Source: Pseudomonas putida
Lineage (GTDB): Bacteria; Pseudomonadota; Gammaproteobacteria; Pseudomonadales; Pseudomonadaceae
Direction: 5' to 3'
Assembly: GCF_004357765.1 (NCBI RefSeq)
Contig: NZ_SMTE01000002.1
Coordinates: forward strand, 124,001 to 188,000
DNA: 64,000 bases
Numbering within the stretch: position 1 is the stretch's first letter; the number at the start of each line of letters is the position of its first letter. Both the position numbers and the translations under genes were made by a program. The notes under the pieces are model-generated. The model worked only from the letters and a program-made list of their open reading frames with translations, made no database searches and had not been told where the DNA came from. Below, in pieces: positions 20,287 to 31,681 of this stretch.

Positions 20287-21258
20287 TCAGCTCAATATGG
20301 AGATGGCTCCCAGGTATTTCAAGGTGCGGGACAGATTGTCGCAGGCCAGGCTGTCGAGCCAATGCGCATCGGGCCAGCCACGCAGCCAGGTGAACTGCCG
20401 CTTGGCTAGCTGGCGTGTGGCGATGATACCGCGTTCGCGCATCTCATTCTCACTCAGCTGGCCGTCGAGGTAATCCCAGACCTGCCTGTATCCCACTGCC
20501 CGTATAGACGGCAGTCCGGCGTGCAAGTCACTTCTGGCACGCAGCGATCGGACCTCGTCGATGAAGCCCTGTTCCAGCATCTGTGAAAATCGTAACGCAA
20601 TTCGCTGATGCAAAATGTGACGATCTGTAGGAGCGATCGCCAAACTTGCGACAGTATAGGGGAAATGACCGCCGTTGCCTGCGTCTGCGCCGCTACTTTC
20701 CGCGAATTGACGCTGGCGATGGGCTGTCATGCTCTGGCCACTGACCCGGTATACCTCAAGCGCTCGGATAAGCCGCTGGGGGTCGTTGGGGTGGATACGC
20801 GCCGCCGACTGCGGATCGACCTCGGCCAGTCGTCGATGCAGTTCGGCCAGACCCAGCGCATCGGCCTCGGCTTCCAGTTCGGCACGGACCGCGGCGTCGG
20901 CCGGCGGCATGTCCGCAAGGCCTTCGACCAAGGCCTTGTAGTAGAGCATGGTGCCCCCCACCAGCAGCGGGATCTTGCCGCGTGCAGTGATGTCGGCCAT
21001 GGCTGCCAGGGCATCTTTGCAGAACAGCGCCGCCGAATAGCTCTCGGCCGGGTCGAGAATGTCGATCAAGCGGTGGGGGTGCGCGGCCAGCAGTTCTTTG
21101 GATGGCTTGGCCGTGCCGATGTCCATGCCGCGGTAGACCAGCGCCGAATCGACGCTGATCAGCTCGCACGGCAAGACCTTGGTCAGCTCGATGGCGAGGT
21201 CGGTCTTGCCGGCCGCGGTCGGCCCCATGAGGAATATCGCTGGTGGCTTGCCGCTCAT
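20287..21258 (-). CDS. miaA: tRNA dimethylallyltransferase MiaA
   Basis: This 323-residue enzyme transfers a dimethylallyl group to N6 of A37 in tRNAs that read codons starting with U. It has the P-loop [15 protein letters not shown] near the start, [18 protein letters not shown] and the tRNA-binding region [13 protein letters not shown]. The ATG at 21258 (MSGKPPAIF) lies one base beyond the mutL stop, supporting coupling to mutL; a longer start would overlap mutL by 68 bases. It is part of the conserved amiB-mutL-miaA-hfq order. Confidence 0.97.
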   Translation of the reverse strand: MSGKPPAIFLMGPTAAGKTDLAIELTKVLPCELISVDSALVYRGMDIGTAKPSKELLAAHPHRLIDILDPAESYSAALFCKDALAAMADITARGKIPLLVGGTMLYYKALVEGLADMPPADAAVRAELEAEADALGLAELHRRLAEVDPQSAARIHPNDPQRLIRALEVYRVSGQSMTAHRQRQFAESSGADAGNGGHFPYTVASLAIAPTDRHILHQRIALRFSQMLEQGFIDEVRSLRARSDLHAGLPSIRAVGYRQVWDYLDGQLSENEMRERGIIATRQLAKRQFTWLRGWPDAHWLDSLACDNLSRTLKYLGAISILS

Positions 21259-21259
21259 T

Positions 21260-23157
<1,898 letters not shown>

Positions 23158-23161
<4 letters not shown>

Positions 23162-24591
23162 TGCTGGGAAACCAGGGTGGCGGCAGGAATATCGAGGCGC
23201 TGACCGATCTTGAGCTCGTCGCTCTTGAGGCTGTTGGTGCTGCGCAGACTGGCAACGCTCACCTGGTAGCGCACGGCGAGCATGGCCAGGGTCTCGCCCG
23301 GGCGCACGGTATGTTCACGCGGGCCCTGGGCGATCTTGCCACTGTCGCGCAACCAGGCGATGTAGGTGCCGGGGGGCGGATTCTGCTGGAAGTACTGACG
23401 CACGCCGGTACGGATCGAGCGGGCCAGTGCCTGCTGGTGGCTGCGCGTGGCCAGCTTGGCCGCCTCGGCATTGTTGGAAATGAACCCGGTTTCGACCAGG
23501 ATCGATGGAATGTCGGGCGACTTCAACACCATGAACCCGGCCTGCTCCACCCGGTGCTTGTGCAGGGAAGTGATTCGCCCCATGTTACCCAGCACTTTCT
23601 GCCCCACATTCAGGCTGGAGCTCAGGGTGGCGGTCATCGACAGGTCGAGCAACACACCCGCGAGCATGCGGTCCTTGTCATCGAGGCTGACGTTACCGGC
23701 CCCCCCGATCAAGTCGGAACGGTTTTCCGTGTCAGCCAGCCAACGGGCGGTCTCAGAAGTGGCGCCGCGGTCGGAGAGGGCGAACACCGATGCACCGAAG
23801 GCGGCGCGGGAAGGAGCGGCATCGGCATGGATCGAGATGAACAGGTCCGCACCCTTCTTGCGGGCGATCTCGGTGCGCTTGCGCAGCGGGATAAAGTAGT
23901 CGCCGGTACGGGTCAGCTCGGCGCGGAAGCCCTTCTCGGTGTTGATCTGGCGCTGCAGCTCCTTGGCGATCTGCAACACGATGTCTTTTTCATGCTGACC
24001 ACGTGAGCCGGAGGCACCCGGGTCCTCCCCGCCGTGCCCGGCATCGATGGCAACGATGATGTCGCGTTTGCCACTGGGGACAGGCGGCAGCTTGATGGCC
24101 GGCTGCGTCGGCGTCACCGGTACCGCCGGGGTGGTCGCAGGCGTCTGCGCCGGAGTTGGCGGTGGTGTTGGGGTACTGGCGGCAATGGCATCGGCTTCCT
24201 GGTCGTACAGGTCGACCACCAGGCGGTTGCCGTACTGGGCATTGGGCGTCAAGGTGAAGCTCTTGGGCGTGACCGACTTCTTCAGATCGACGACCACGCG
24301 CAGGTCGGTTGGCGTACGCTGAGCCGACCGCACGTTGCTGATCGGGGTATTGGATGTGGACACGTTCAGCGGCCCGGCGAGGGTCGCTCCATTGATGTCG
24401 ATCACCAGCCTATCCGGAGCGGTCAAGGTGAAGACGCTGTGCTGCACCGGCCCGGACAGGTCGAAGACCAGTCGCGTGTTGTCCGGCGCACGCCAAAGGC
24501 GCATGCTCTTGACTTGCGTGACGGCCAGAGCGTCAACGGTCACCGCTGTCAGCAGCAGCCCAACCACAGCGACCAGTGCGCGTATGCGCAT
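23158..24591 (-). CDS. amiB: N-acetylmuramoyl-L-alanine amidase with AMIN and LysM domains
   Basis: This 477-residue periplasmic hydrolase cleaves the stem peptide from muramic acid during daughter-cell separation. A signal peptide ([20 protein letters not shown]) is followed by an AMIN septal-targeting domain (~25-130), a Pro/Thr-rich linker (~138-170), the zinc Amidase_3 domain with [17 protein letters not shown] and [11 protein letters not shown], and a C-terminal LysM domain (~430-475). The layout matches E. coli AmiB plus the LysM common in pseudomonads. It starts 11 bp after tsaE and overlaps mutL by four bases, so tsaE-amiB-mutL-miaA is probably one operon. Confidence 0.95.
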
Positions 24592-24602
24592 ACCTACCCC
24601 AC

Positions 24603-25076
24603 TTACTGTTTATGGTATTCGGCCAGTGCCACGCACCAGGCCTCGCCGCGAGCCCCCTGCGGCGACAGGTTCAGCGAACGTCCGCTCGCTTGGGGGCTTA
24701 TGGTAATGGTCAGGTCGGGCTTTGGCAAAACGCCCGCCCCCTTTTGCGGCCATTCGAACAGACACAACGGGTCACCTTCGAAATAATCGCGGATCCCCAT
24801 GAACTCCAGCTCCTCAGGATCGACCAGGCGATACAGGTCGAAGTGGAAGGCGCGAACGTCTCCGATCTCGTAGGGTTCGACCACCGTGAACGTGGGGCTT
24901 TTTACTGCACCGGTATGGCCCAGCCCCCGAATCAGACCACGGGAAAGGGTGGTCTTGCCCGCTCCCAGGTCGCCTTCGAGAAAAATCACGCCATGACCAT
25001 TGGTCACTTCAGCCAGGCGCGCACCAAATGCGACGGTTGCCGCTTCATCGGCCAGAAACAGGGTTAGCCCAGACAC
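24603..25076 (-). CDS. tsaE: tRNA threonylcarbamoyladenosine biosynthesis ATPase TsaE
   Basis: This 157-residue ATPase is required with TsaB, TsaC and TsaD for the t6A37 modification of tRNAs reading ANN codons. It has the P-loop LEGDLGAGKTTLSRG followed by the family motif SPTFTVVEPY and the Walker-B-like HFDLYRL. Length is standard. Its start lies 13 bases inside the end of nnrD, indicating coupling. Confidence 0.96.
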   Translation of the reverse strand: MSGLTLFLADEAATVAFGARLAEVTNGHGVIFLEGDLGAGKTTLSRGLIRGLGHTGAVKSPTFTVVEPYEIGDVRAFHFDLYRLVDPEELEFMGIRDYFEGDPLCLFEWPQKGAGVLPKPDLTITISPQASGRSLNLSPQGARGEAWCVALAEYHKQ

Positions 25077-25924
25077 GCAGAATGCTCCTCCAACAACTCA
25101 CGAATGATCGGCGCCAGGTCACCTGCCGCCAGCCCCCTCCCCTTTACGCCCAATCGCTCGCCGGCGCAGGCATGCAGCCACACCCCCAGGCAGGCCGCGT
25201 TCCAGGCATCCAGGCCCTGGGCCAGCAACGCCGCCACTACACCAGTCAGCACGTCGCCCAGTCCGGCGCCAGCCATTGCCGGGTGGCCACGTTCGCACAG
25301 TGCCAGCCGGCCATCAGGGTCAGCCACCAGGGTACCGGCGCCCTTGAGCACACAGACGCTGGCATAGCGGCGCGCCAGCTTGAGCGCAGCGCCGGGGCGA
25401 TCGGCCTGCACAGCCTCGGTGGACACTCCGAGCAGACGCGCCGCCTCCCCTGGATGCGGGGTGAGGACGCTGCCGGGCGGCAATGACAGCGGTGTACGCG
25501 CCAGCAGGTTGAGTGCGTCGGCATCCCACACCTGCGGCCGCTCGGCATTGGCCACCACCGACAACAGGCTGCGGCCCCAGGCCGCCTGGCCCAGGCCAGG
25601 GCCGACCACCAGCACGGAGGCACGCTCGCGCACATCCATCAGCTGATTGGCCGATTCCACGCCCAGGCACATGACCTCAGGCAGCCGGGCCAGGGCGGCG
25701 CCGACATGCTCGGGCCGGGTAGCCACGCTGACCAGGCCGGCGCCGCAGCGCAACGCAGCTTCGGCGCTGAGTAGTACCGCGCCACCGGTGCCGAGGTCGC
25801 CACCGACCACCAGCACATGGCCAAAATCGCCTTTGTGCGCCTGCGGGGCACGTGCAGGCAGGTGCGCGACGCTCAGGCTGCTGAGTATCTGCGGGGCATG
25901 GCCAGGGTGTTTGGTCTGGGGCAT
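25064..25924 (-). CDS. nnrD: ADP/ATP-dependent NAD(P)H-hydrate dehydratase (NnrD domain only)
   Basis: This 286-residue ribokinase-fold protein repairs hydrated NADH and NADPH. The family motifs are the GDFGHVLVVGGDLGTGGA entry region, LTPHPGEAARLLG and the anion-hole loop AGAGLGDVLTGVVAALLAQG. E. coli has this domain fused behind an epimerase (YjeF/Nnr, over 500 residues); here the epimerase half is absent. I chose the ATG at 25924 (MPQTKHPGHAP); the frame extends upstream into the queG promoter region. It heads the tsaE-amiB-mutL operon and is divergent from queG. Confidence 0.92.
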   Translation of the reverse strand: MPQTKHPGHAPQILSSLSVAHLPARAPQAHKGDFGHVLVVGGDLGTGGAVLLSAEAALRCGAGLVSVATRPEHVGAALARLPEVMCLGVESANQLMDVRERASVLVVGPGLGQAAWGRSLLSVVANAERPQVWDADALNLLARTPLSLPPGSVLTPHPGEAARLLGVSTEAVQADRPGAALKLARRYASVCVLKGAGTLVADPDGRLALCERGHPAMAGAGLGDVLTGVVAALLAQGLDAWNAACLGVWLHACAGERLGVKGRGLAAGDLAPIIRELLEEHSACLG

Positions 25925-25989
25925 AGGGTCAAAGGCTCCAATGTCTGGCAGAATTATACGCACCTGAGCCCGTATTGCCTTACCCATCC

Positions 25990-27054
25990 ATGCCTGCCAC
26001 CTCACCTGACCTCGCCCTGCTGGCCCAATCGATCAAGGATTGGGGCCGAGAACTCGGTTTTGCCCACGTCGGCATCGCCGGGATCGACCTTGGCGAGCAC
26101 GAACACCATCTGCAACGCTGGCTCGACGCCGGTTACCAGGGTGAGATGGAGTACCTCGGCGCCCACGGCAGCAAGCGTGCGCATCCGGAGCAGTTGATTC
26201 CCGGCACGCTGCGCGTGGTATCGCTGCGCATGGACTACCTGCCCGGCGACACGCAGATGGCCCAACGCCTGGCGCAACCGGAAAAGGCCTACGTCTCGCG
26301 CTACGCCCTGGGCCGCGACTATCACAAGCTGGTGCGCAAGCGCGTGCAACACCTGGCCGACCGTATTCAGGAAGCGATCGGCCCGTTCGGCTACCGCGCC
26401 TTCGTCGACAGCGCCCCGGTACTGGAAAAGGCCCTGGCGGAGCAGGCCGGGCTGGGCTGGATCGGCAAGAACACCCTGCTGCTCAACCGCAAGGCGGGGA
26501 GCTACTTCTTTCTCGCCGAACTGTTCGTCGACCTGCCGCTACCGCTGGACGAAGCCACCAGCAGCGAGCACTGCGGGCGCTGCCAGGCCTGCCTGGACAT
26601 CTGCCCGACCCAGGCCTTCGTCGGCCCCTATGTGCTGGATGCACGGCGCTGCATCTCGTACCTGACCATCGAGCTCAAGGGTGCTATCCCGGTGGAGTTG
26701 CGTTCGATGATGGGTAACCGCGTGTTCGGTTGCGACGACTGTCAGATCGTCTGCCCGTGGAACCGCTTCGCCAACCCTACCAAGGAACAAGACTTCCAGC
26801 CGCGGCACGGGTTGGAGAATGCCGAGTTGGCGGAGATGTTCCTGTGGGACGAACGGACCTTTCTGCGCAAGACCGAGGGTGGACCCTTGCGGAGGGCGGG
26901 ATACGAGCGCTGGCTGCGTAACCTGGCGGTGGGGCTGGGCAATGCGCCCACGACGATACCGGTGATCGAGGCACTCAAGGCCCGTCGCGACGATGCCTCG
27001 GAGCTCGTGCGCGAGCATGTGGAGTGGGCGCTGGAGCGGCATGGGGTGGTGTAG
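25990..27054 (+). CDS. queG: Epoxyqueuosine reductase QueG
   Basis: This 354-residue cobalamin and iron-sulfur enzyme reduces epoxyqueuosine to queuosine in tRNA, the last step of queuosine synthesis. Two [4Fe-4S] cluster motifs are visible, CGRCQACLDICP and CDDCQIVCPW, after the N-terminal cobalamin-binding domain (WGRELGFAHVGIAGID). A C-terminal HEAT-like segment carries RWLRNLAVGLGNAP. I prefer the ATG at 25990; a TTG five codons upstream is the alternative, and neither has a strong ribosome-binding site. It diverges from nnrD across only 65 bp. Confidence 0.95.
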   Translation: MPATSPDLALLAQSIKDWGRELGFAHVGIAGIDLGEHEHHLQRWLDAGYQGEMEYLGAHGSKRAHPEQLIPGTLRVVSLRMDYLPGDTQMAQRLAQPEKAYVSRYALGRDYHKLVRKRVQHLADRIQEAIGPFGYRAFVDSAPVLEKALAEQAGLGWIGKNTLLLNRKAGSYFFLAELFVDLPLPLDEATSSEHCGRCQACLDICPTQAFVGPYVLDARRCISYLTIELKGAIPVELRSMMGNRVFGCDDCQIVCPWNRFANPTKEQDFQPRHGLENAELAEMFLWDERTFLRKTEGGPLRRAGYERWLRNLAVGLGNAPTTIPVIEALKARRDDASELVREHVEWALERHGVV

Positions 27055-27130
27055 AGCGATGTGCTGCCGATGCGCCTGAATTCAGATTTTCAGAGGCCCT
27101 GAGACCGAGCGCCGCCCCCAAGCCAGGCAC

Positions 27131-27742
27131 TCACTGCTGATCGTTGTAATGAAACTTGGGCATTTCCCAATGAAAACGGATCGCCAGCAAACGCAGGAGA
27201 AAGCCACCGAACAAGGTCAGCAGCATGCCCTGTTCCGCCGGCACCTTGAAGTACACACACCCCAGATAGAACCAGGCCGCCGCAAACGACACGCTGGCAT
27301 ATAGCTCACGGCGGAATACCAACGGAATATCGTTGCAGAAGATATCCCGCAGGATGCCGCCGAACACCCCGGTGATCACCCCACTGAGCGAAGCCACCAG
27401 CATCCCCTGCCCCATCTCCAGCGCAGTCATGCAGCCGATCAGGGTAAAGGCCACCAGCCCCAAGGCATCGAGCACCAGGAACAATGAGCGCAGTCGTCGC
27501 ATCATCGGCGCAATGAAGATCGTCAGCAGCGCTGCACAACTGGTCAGCACCAGGTACTCGGGGTGCTTCACCCAGGTCAGCGGGTAGTGGCCGAGCAGCA
27601 CGTCGCGCACCGAACCACCGCCCAGCGCGGTGATGCAGGCGATCAGCACGACGCCAAACCAATCCATGCCGCGACGTCCTGCGGACAAGGCACCGGTCAT
27701 GGCTTCGGCGGTAATGGCGATGAGGTAGAGCATCAACAACAT
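27131..27742 (-). CDS. TRIC/UPF0126 family membrane protein (YadS-like)
   Basis: This 203-residue protein has about six to seven predicted membrane helices in two repeats, the layout of prokaryotic TRIC-type (UPF0126) channels. Key conserved segments are the glycine-rich GGGSVRDVLLGHYP in the first repeat and FGGILRDIFCNDIP in the second, each with an Arg-Asp pair. Homologues conduct monovalent cations; the physiological role in Pseudomonas is unknown. The ATG at 27742 (MLLMLYLIAITAE) is chosen because the hydrophobic segment starts there. Confidence 0.9.
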   Translation of the reverse strand: MLLMLYLIAITAEAMTGALSAGRRGMDWFGVVLIACITALGGGSVRDVLLGHYPLTWVKHPEYLVLTSCAALLTIFIAPMMRRLRSLFLVLDALGLVAFTLIGCMTALEMGQGMLVASLSGVITGVFGGILRDIFCNDIPLVFRRELYASVSFAAAWFYLGCVYFKVPAEQGMLLTLFGGFLLRLLAIRFHWEMPKFHYNDQQ

Positions 27743-27756
27743 GGCGCGGCTCCAGA

Positions 27757-27868
27757 ATAGCGGCAAGCAGCAAGCCTCAAGCAACAAGCGGTACGCGCTG
27801 ATCGGACCATTGCATCCGACGCAAAGACAAACCGCTTGACTTGGCGCTTGCAGCTCGAGACTTGAAGC
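27757..27868. repeat. Imperfect inverted repeat built of CAAGC/GCTTG units
   Basis: The interval between the YadS-like gene and orn holds AGCAGCAAGCCTCAAGCAAC on the left and GCTTGCAGCTCGAGACTTGA on the right, with AAGCGGT (27786-27792) facing ACCGCTT near 27829. Such GCAAGC-rich imperfect hairpins occur between genes in many pseudomonads. I see no T-run that would make it a standard terminator. Confidence 0.5.
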
Positions 27869-28411
27869 TTAGATTTTGATGAAGTGCTCGCGATAGTGGC
27901 GCAGCTCGGCGATCGATTCGCGGATGTCGTCCAGCGCCAGGTGAGTACTGCCCTTCTTGAAACTGTCACGCACCTCCGGCGCCCAGCGCGCCGCCAGCTC
28001 CTTGAGCGTGGACACGTCGAGATTACGGTAGTGGAAGTAGTTTTCCAGGTTGCGCATGTGCCGATAGAGGAAGCGACGGTCCTGGCAAATGCTGTTGCCG
28101 CAGATCGGCGACTTGCCCTTGGGCACCCACTGCTCCAGGAAGGCCAGGGTCTGGGCCTCGGCCTCGGCCATGTCGATGCGGCTTTCCCGCACACGCTGGG
28201 TCAGGCCCGAGGCGCCGTGGGTGCGGGTGTTCCATTCGTCCATGCGCGCCAGCACCTCGTCACTGTGGTGGATGGCGATCACCGGGCCTTCGGCCAGGGT
28301 ATTGAGCTCGCTGTCGGTGACGATCGTCGCCATCTCGATGATGACGTCGCTGTCCGGGTCGAGCCCGGTCATTTCCAGATCGATCCAGATCAGGTTCTGT
28401 GGGTTGTGCAT
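27869..28411 (-). CDS. orn: Oligoribonuclease
   Basis: This 180-residue DEDDh 3'-5' exonuclease degrades two- to five-nucleotide RNAs, including pGpG, the product of cyclic-di-GMP breakdown, and is generally essential in Pseudomonas. It starts [20 protein letters not shown], containing the first catalytic Asp-Glu pair; [15 protein letters not shown] and the C-terminal [17 protein letters not shown] supply the other acidic residues and His. The ATG at 28411 follows AGGAG closely (GAGGAGCCTTTC). It is divergent from rsgA, as in many gamma-proteobacteria. Confidence 0.97.
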   Translation of the reverse strand: MHNPQNLIWIDLEMTGLDPDSDVIIEMATIVTDSELNTLAEGPVIAIHHSDEVLARMDEWNTRTHGASGLTQRVRESRIDMAEAEAQTLAFLEQWVPKGKSPICGNSICQDRRFLYRHMRNLENYFHYRNLDVSTLKELAARWAPEVRDSFKKGSTHLALDDIRESIAELRHYREHFIKI

Positions 28412-28555
28412 GAAAGGCTCCTCGTATAGGCCGCTATAGTAGCCTAGCCGCACGCCAAGGTGCATTCGCGCCGCCACAGGTCAGGCCGCAGGTCTCGGGC
28501 TTTGCGTGCTAAACTGCCAGCCGTTTTCTTACCGCCCCGCCGACACGGAACCTTC

Positions 28556-29587
28556 ATGGCCAAACGCCAGCTCAACCGCCGCCAGAACTGGCGTATCGAA
28601 AAGATCCAGAACGAACGCGCCGCACGCGCCGCCAAGCGCGAACAGCATTTGCTGCAGGAACTGGAGGGCGGCGACCTGGGGCCGGAGCAACTGGGCCTGG
28701 TGATCGCCCACTTCGGCGTGCAGGTGGAAGTCGAGGCCCAGGACGGCGAGTCGGCCGGCCAGGTATTCCGTTGCCACCTGCGGGCCAACCTGCCGGCGCT
28801 GGTCACCGGTGATCGCGTGGTCTGGCGCGCTGGCAACCAGGGTATCGGCGTGATAGTCGCGCAGATGCCCCGCAGCACCGAATTGTGCCGGCCGAACAAT
28901 CACGGTCAACTCAAGCCGGTCGCGGCCAACGTCGATCTGATCGTGATCGTCTTCGCCCCGGCACCTGAACCGCACCCCAACCTCATCGACCGCTATCTGG
29001 TGGCAGCCGAGCATGCCGGCATCCGCCCCCTGCTGCTGCTGAACAAGGCCGACCTCATCGACGAGCAGAATGGCCCAGGCCTGCACGAACTGCTCGAGGT
29101 GTACCGCGAACTGGGTTATCCGCTGCTGGAAGTCTCGGCCCATCAAGGCGACGGCATGCAACGCCTGCAACAGATGCTGGACGGGCACATCAGCGTATTC
29201 GTCGGGCAGTCGGGGGTGGGCAAATCGTCGCTGGTCAACAGCCTGCTGCCGGACGCCGGCACACGAGTCGGCGACCTGTCCGAATGGTCTGGCCAAGGCA
29301 CGCATACCACCACCACGGCCCGCCTGTACCACTTCCCCAACGGCGGCGACCTGATCGACTCGCCAGGGATTCGCGAGTTCGGCCTGGCCCACGTCAGCCG
29401 CGATGACGTCGAAGCGGGCTTCATCGAGTTCCGCGACCTTTTCGGCACCTGCCGTTTCCGCGACTGCAAGCATGACCGGGAGCCAGGCTGCGCACTGCTC
29501 AAGGCCCTGGACGATGGCCGGATCAAGCCACAGCGGATGAACAGCTACCGCTCGATCATCGCCAGCCTCACCCAAGACAGCTACTGA
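28556..29587 (+). CDS. rsgA: Small-ribosomal-subunit biogenesis GTPase RsgA
   Basis: This 343-residue GTPase helps late 30S maturation. It has a basic N-terminus ([18 protein letters not shown]), an OB fold, a circularly permuted G domain in which G4 (LLNKADL) comes before G1 ([16 protein letters not shown]) and G3 (DSPGI), and a C-terminal zinc-binding cluster [15 protein letters not shown] chose the ATG at 28556; the frame extends 32 codons upstream without family resemblance. It ends at a bidirectional terminator shared with motB. Confidence 0.97.
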   Translation: MAKRQLNRRQNWRIEKIQNERAARAAKREQHLLQELEGGDLGPEQLGLVIAHFGVQVEVEAQDGESAGQVFRCHLRANLPALVTGDRVVWRAGNQGIGVIVAQMPRSTELCRPNNHGQLKPVAANVDLIVIVFAPAPEPHPNLIDRYLVAAEHAGIRPLLLLNKADLIDEQNGPGLHELLEVYRELGYPLLEVSAHQGDGMQRLQQMLDGHISVFVGQSGVGKSSLVNSLLPDAGTRVGDLSEWSGQGTHTTTTARLYHFPNGGDLIDSPGIREFGLAHVSRDDVEAGFIEFRDLFGTCRFRDCKHDREPGCALLKALDDGRIKPQRMNSYRSIIASLTQDSY

Positions 29588-29612
29588 GCTCGACGCCCGG
29601 CCGCCGGGCCAG

Positions 29613-29651
29613 AATGAAAGAAGGGGCTGCAGCGCAGCCCCTTCTTTCATT
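29613..29651. terminator. Bidirectional intrinsic terminator between rsgA and motB
   Basis: A perfect 18-bp stem (29613-29630 with 29634-29651) and a 3-nt loop. The GC-rich top GGGGCTGC/GCAGCCCC is flanked by A-rich and T-rich arms (AATGAAAGAA / TTCTTTCATT), so either strand has a T-rich 3' arm. It serves the convergent rsgA and motAB transcripts. Confidence 0.92.
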
Positions 29652-29660
29652 TCAGCGTCT

Positions 29661-30695
29661 TCATTGATCCTTGGCGTCGTCCATCTTCAACACGCCATCC
29701 TCGAAGATATTCAGCTTCTGGCGCAGCTCACGCGGCTGCATCGGCGTGTCGCTCGCCCCCGGCGCCGCCGAAGCGCCAGGCGATGTGGGCGCCGTGGAGG
29801 GGGCTGGTGGCGTTGCTTCAGACGCAGGCGGTGTCTCCGGAGCGCCTTGCTTGCCTTCGATATCGCGCTGGGCCTTCTTGGTCAGGACGATGATATCGAT
29901 GCGCCGGTTGACCGGATTGAACGGATTCTTGCGGTCGAACAGCGACGACGAGGCATAGCCGACCACCCGCGCCACCTGCTCGTCCGGATAGCCCCCGGCC
30001 ACCAGTGCCCGACGCGCCGCGTTGGCACGGTTGGCCGACAGCTCCCAGTTGCCGAAGTCACCGGTACCCGCATACGGCTTGGCATCGGTGTGGCCACTGA
30101 TGCTGATCTTGTTCGGCACCGCCTTGATGGTGTCGGCCATGGCCAGCAGGATGTCCTCGAAATACGGCTGCAAGCGCGCACTGCCGAGATCGAACATCGG
30201 CCGGTTCTCGGCGTCCATGATCTGAATGCGCAAGCCGTCCTGGGTGATCTCGAACAGAATCTGATCCTTGAACTTCTGCAGCTCGGGATTTTCCTCCACC
30301 TTGTTCTGCAATTCCTGCAACAGCAGCTCCAGGCGTTCGCGCTCGACCTGCTCGGCCAGAGTTTCGACCTGGTCCTTGTCCAGTTGCATGCTGGTGTCGG
30401 GTGTAGGCTCGGATTTCTCTTCCGGGTTGATGGTCTTTTCCGGCGCCAACTGCGGCGAACCGCCCAGGTCGATGACGTAAGGCGTGCCGCTTTCGGAAAA
30501 GCCGATCGGATCCTTGAAGTAGCCGGCGATGGCGATCTTCTGCTCGGGCGTGGCCGTGGACAGCAGCCAGAGCACCAGGAAGAACGCCATCATCGCCGTG
30601 GCGAAGTCGGCGAAGGCGATCTTCCAGGCACCGCCATGGTGACCGCCGCCGAAGCGCTTGACGCGCTTGATGATTATCGGCTGATTGTTCTCCAT
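29661..30695 (-). CDS. motB: Flagellar motor stator protein MotB
   Basis: This 344-residue protein anchors the stator to peptidoglycan and forms the proton channel with MotA. After a basic start (MENNQPIIIKRVKRFGGG) it has one membrane helix AFADFATAMMAFFLVLWLLS with the essential proton-carrying Asp in FADFATAM. The C-terminal OmpA-like domain contains ISISGHTDAKPYAG and NRRIDIIVLTKK. The last ~45 residues are Pro/Ala/Ser-rich before NIFEDGVLKMDDAKDQ. It starts three bases after motA. Confidence 0.97.
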   Translation of the reverse strand: MENNQPIIIKRVKRFGGGHHGGAWKIAFADFATAMMAFFLVLWLLSTATPEQKIAIAGYFKDPIGFSESGTPYVIDLGGSPQLAPEKTINPEEKSEPTPDTSMQLDKDQVETLAEQVERERLELLLQELQNKVEENPELQKFKDQILFEITQDGLRIQIMDAENRPMFDLGSARLQPYFEDILLAMADTIKAVPNKISISGHTDAKPYAGTGDFGNWELSANRANAARRALVAGGYPDEQVARVVGYASSSLFDRKNPFNPVNRRIDIIVLTKKAQRDIEGKQGAPETPPASEATPPAPSTAPTSPGASAAPGASDTPMQPRELRQKLNIFEDGVLKMDDAKDQ

Positions 30696-30698
30696 GAC

Positions 30699-31550
30699 TC
30701 AGCGACCACGAACCGCTTGTTCCAGCTCGGAGAAGCTCGGGCGATGCTTCGGGTACAGCACCTTGCGGCCGAATTCCACCGCCAGCGAAGGTGGCATGCC
30801 AGAGGCCGAGGCCACCAGCGACGCCTTGATCGACTCGTAGAGGTTGATCTCTTCCTTGGCATCGTGCTCCAGGCACTTGGCCAGCGGACCGAAGAAACCA
30901 TAGGCCGCGAGAATACCGAAGAAGGTACCGACCAGCGCCGCACCCACATGCAGACCGATCGAGGCCTGGTCGCCGTCCCCCAGCGAAGCCATGGTCACCA
31001 CGATGCCCAGTACCGCCGCGACGATACCGAAGCCGGGCATGCCGTCGGCGATGCCAGTGACCGCATGGGACGGGTGCTCGAGCTCTTCCTTCATGTTCAA
31101 CAGTTCCATGTCGAACAGGCCTTCGAGCTCGTGCGGCGCCATGTTGCCGGTGGACATGATGCGCAGGTAGTCGCAGATGAACGCAGTCATGCGCTCATCG
31201 CCCAGCACCGATGGATACTTGGCGAAGATCGGGCTGGCCGCGGCATCTTCGATATCGCTCTCGATCGCCATCATGCCTTCGCGACGGCTCTTGTTGAGGA
31301 TTTCGTAGACCAGGCCCAGCACTTCCATGTAGTAACTATGGGTAAACCGCGAGCCGAACATCTTCATCGACTTCTTGATTACATGCATGGTCATGTAACC
31401 GGGGTTGGCCTGCAGGAACGCACCGAAGGCAGCGCCGCCGATGATCAGCACTTCGAATGGCTGGATCAGCGCCGCAATCTTGCCGTGGGAAAGAACGTAT
31501 CCGCCGAGCACGCTCGCGAATACGACGATGATGCCGATAATTTTAGCCAT
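30699..31550 (-). CDS. motA: Flagellar motor stator protein MotA
   Basis: This 283-residue protein has four membrane helices, with the first pair near residues 1-50 and the second pair within ~165-225. The large cytoplasmic loop includes the region SRREGMMAIESDIED and MTAFICDYLRI that contacts the rotor. Two conserved prolines lie in GMPGFGIVAAVLG and the following segment. It forms a two-gene operon with motB, driven by a sigma-28 (FliA)-type promoter at 31616-31642. Confidence 0.97.
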   Translation of the reverse strand: MAKIIGIIVVFASVLGGYVLSHGKIAALIQPFEVLIIGGAAFGAFLQANPGYMTMHVIKKSMKMFGSRFTHSYYMEVLGLVYEILNKSRREGMMAIESDIEDAAASPIFAKYPSVLGDERMTAFICDYLRIMSTGNMAPHELEGLFDMELLNMKEELEHPSHAVTGIADGMPGFGIVAAVLGIVVTMASLGDGDQASIGLHVGAALVGTFFGILAAYGFFGPLAKCLEHDAKEEINLYESIKASLVASASGMPPSLAVEFGRKVLYPKHRPSFSELEQAVRGR

Positions 31551-31615
31551 AGGTTCAAAGCACTTGCAGTCGTGGTCAGGGTCGGGGGACGGGAGCTTTA
31601 AAACTCTTCTTCTAC

Positions 31616-31642
31616 TTATCGGCAGAACTGCGCCAGACTATA
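31616..31642 (-). promoter_or_regulatory. FliA (sigma-28) promoter of motAB
   Basis: On the minus strand TATAGTCT (31642-31635), 11 bp, then GCCGATAA (31623-31616). The -10 is identical to the FliA consensus and the -35 matches TAAAGTTT well, at consensus spacing. It lies about 65 bp before the motA ATG. Confidence 0.88.
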
Positions 31643-31681
31643 GCCACTCAAAGCGAAAAGCCAGTTCGGACTGATGTCAAA

